From: Pseudomonadota bacterium | GTDB lineage: Bacteria > Myxococcota > Polyangia > Polyangiales > Polyangiaceae | NCBI GenBank assembly: GCA_023419055.1 | Contig: JAEZYO010000560.1 | Location: 1 to 7,010 of the forward strand | Direction of reading: 5' to 3' | DNA length: 7,010 bases | Shown: positions 6,524 to 7,010 of the stretch, one piece after another | Layout of the letters: every line of letters begins with the position of its first letter | Position numbering within the stretch: the first letter of the stretch is position 1 | The notes under the pieces: generated by a model | The model's input: only the letters and a program-made list of their open reading frames with translations | The model's database searches: none | What the model was told of the DNA's origin: nothing | Translations under genes and position numbers: made by a program

Positions 6524-6607
6524 ATGCCGGCTCGCCGGATGCTGAAGGGCGCCGCCTTCGCTTCAATCGGCGTGGTTTTCGATCGCCCCGGCGCGAACCG
6601 TAAATAG
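6524..6607 (+). other. Candidate 27-residue small ORF with a full Shine-Dalgarno
   Basis: On the plus strand AAGGAGG (6513-6519) lies 4 nt before ATG 6524. The frame encodes 27 residues beginning MPARRMLKGAAFASIGVVF (short hydrophobic middle, basic ends) and stops with TAG at 6605-6607. It lies in the promoter region of the flavoprotein gene. I recognise no family, and the site may be coincidental; only the SD spacing supports it. Confidence 0.2.
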
Positions 6608-6727
6608 CTTGAATTGCTCAATTTTATCCGCTGCCGAGAAAAATCCGTCTCGCCGGTGTCGATCTCGGGCGCGCTCGTTCGTCGCCGTCCCAGAAGCGAG
6701 GCGGTAAGCCCCTTCCAACGAGAAAAC

Positions 6728-6732
6728 AGGAG
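6728..6732 (+). promoter_or_regulatory. Ribosome binding site of the DHFR-fold gene
   Basis: AGGAG at 6728-6732 is five bases before ATG 6738, which fixes the start of the downstream gene. Confidence 0.65.
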
Positions 6733-6737
6733 ATCCC

Positions 6738-7010
6738 ATGCGAAAGCTCATCGTTTCCGAGTTCCTTTCCCTCGACGGCGTGATGCAGGCTCCCGGCGGT
6801 GCCGACGAGGACACCGAGGGCGGCTTCCGACACGGTGGCTGGACCATGCCGTACTGGCACGACGACATCGGCGCGGCCTTCGGCGCGCTCATGCAAGACG
6901 TCGACGCCTTCCTCCTCGGGCGAAAGACGTACACGATTCACGCGCAAGCCTTCGAGCCGATGCCGGCCGGTGACCCCTTCGGCGACATGATGAACGGACC
7001 TGCTAAATAC
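6738..7010 (+). CDS. Dihydrofolate-reductase-family protein (RibD C-terminal-like), N-terminal part
   Basis: The first 91 codons of a protein of the RibD C-terminal/DHFR-fold family (YyaP/YwjB-like, usually about 180-210 residues) are present. Family features are MRKLIVSEFLSLDGVMQAPGG at the N-terminus, then GGWTMPYWHDDIGAAF, the nucleotide-fold stretch DAFLLGRKTYTIHAQAF (residues 55-71) and MMNGPAKY at the cut, where relatives continue with a VVSRTL-like strand. Such proteins are often annotated as reductases, but few have a known substrate. A good ribosome binding site precedes the ATG. The upstream 226 bp contain an AT-richer patch (6601-6626) where a promoter is plausible. The frame is intact to the window edge, so truncation is only by the edge. 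Confidence 0.88.
   Translation, partial: MRKLIVSEFLSLDGVMQAPGGADEDTEGGFRHGGWTMPYWHDDIGAAFGALMQDVDAFLLGRKTYTIHAQAFEPMPAGDPFGDMMNGPAKY

Noticed and set aside
6059..6607. Plus-strand frame of 182 codons
   Set aside because: Mostly antisense to the flavoprotein, without motifs; only its last 28 codons are kept as a weak small-ORF candidate.

Overview
The window is about 7 kb of very GC-rich bacterial DNA with strong G/C preference at third codon positions and genes on both strands. The gene mix (a GHKL/STAS partner-switching pair, a di-heme peroxidase lipoprotein, HxlR and AraC regulators, a GH43 glycosidase) and the base composition fit a high-GC Gram-negative soil bacterium, possibly a myxobacterium or relative. 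That placement is an impression from composition and gene types, not a demonstrated assignment. No RNA gene, CRISPR array, transposase or phage gene is visible.

Region 1 (1-1393, minus strand) is a tightly packed operon. It encodes a RsbW-like GHKL ATPase, then a small STAS-like protein whose ATG overlaps the preceding stop by one base, then a di-heme cytochrome c peroxidase lipoprotein whose ATG lies 20 bases inside the STAS gene. The peroxidase runs off the left edge, where its reading frame dissolves into poly-G-rich sequence. A hairpin-forming inverted repeat sits directly upstream of the operon's ribosome binding site.

Region 2 (1516-2430) is a divergent pair: an HxlR regulator (minus) and a DoxX-like membrane protein (plus). 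They share a 90-bp promoter region with three GTAACC/GGTCAC elements, the likely HxlR operator.

Region 3 (2669-5640) is a second divergent pair: a GH43 beta-xylosidase/arabinofuranosidase without a signal peptide (minus) and an AraC-type sensor-regulator (plus). A 536-bp gap containing several palindromes separates them. The arrangement suggests a sugar-responsive switch for breakdown of imported xylo- or arabino-oligosaccharides.

Region 4 (5594-7010) holds a thioredoxin-reductase-like flavoprotein (minus). It has a CPYC dithiol motif but no recognisable NADPH-binding glycine motif, and its 3' end overlaps the AraC gene tail to tail by 47 bp. After a 226-bp intergenic region comes the start of a dihydrofolate-reductase-fold (RibD C-terminal-like) protein, cut by the right edge.

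Redox or stress themes recur (peroxidase, DoxX/HxlR, dithiol flavoprotein), but nothing shows that the four regions work together. No clearly new multi-gene system is evident. The points most worth checking are the signalling-pair-plus-peroxidase operon, the unusual flavoprotein, and the palindromic control regions.
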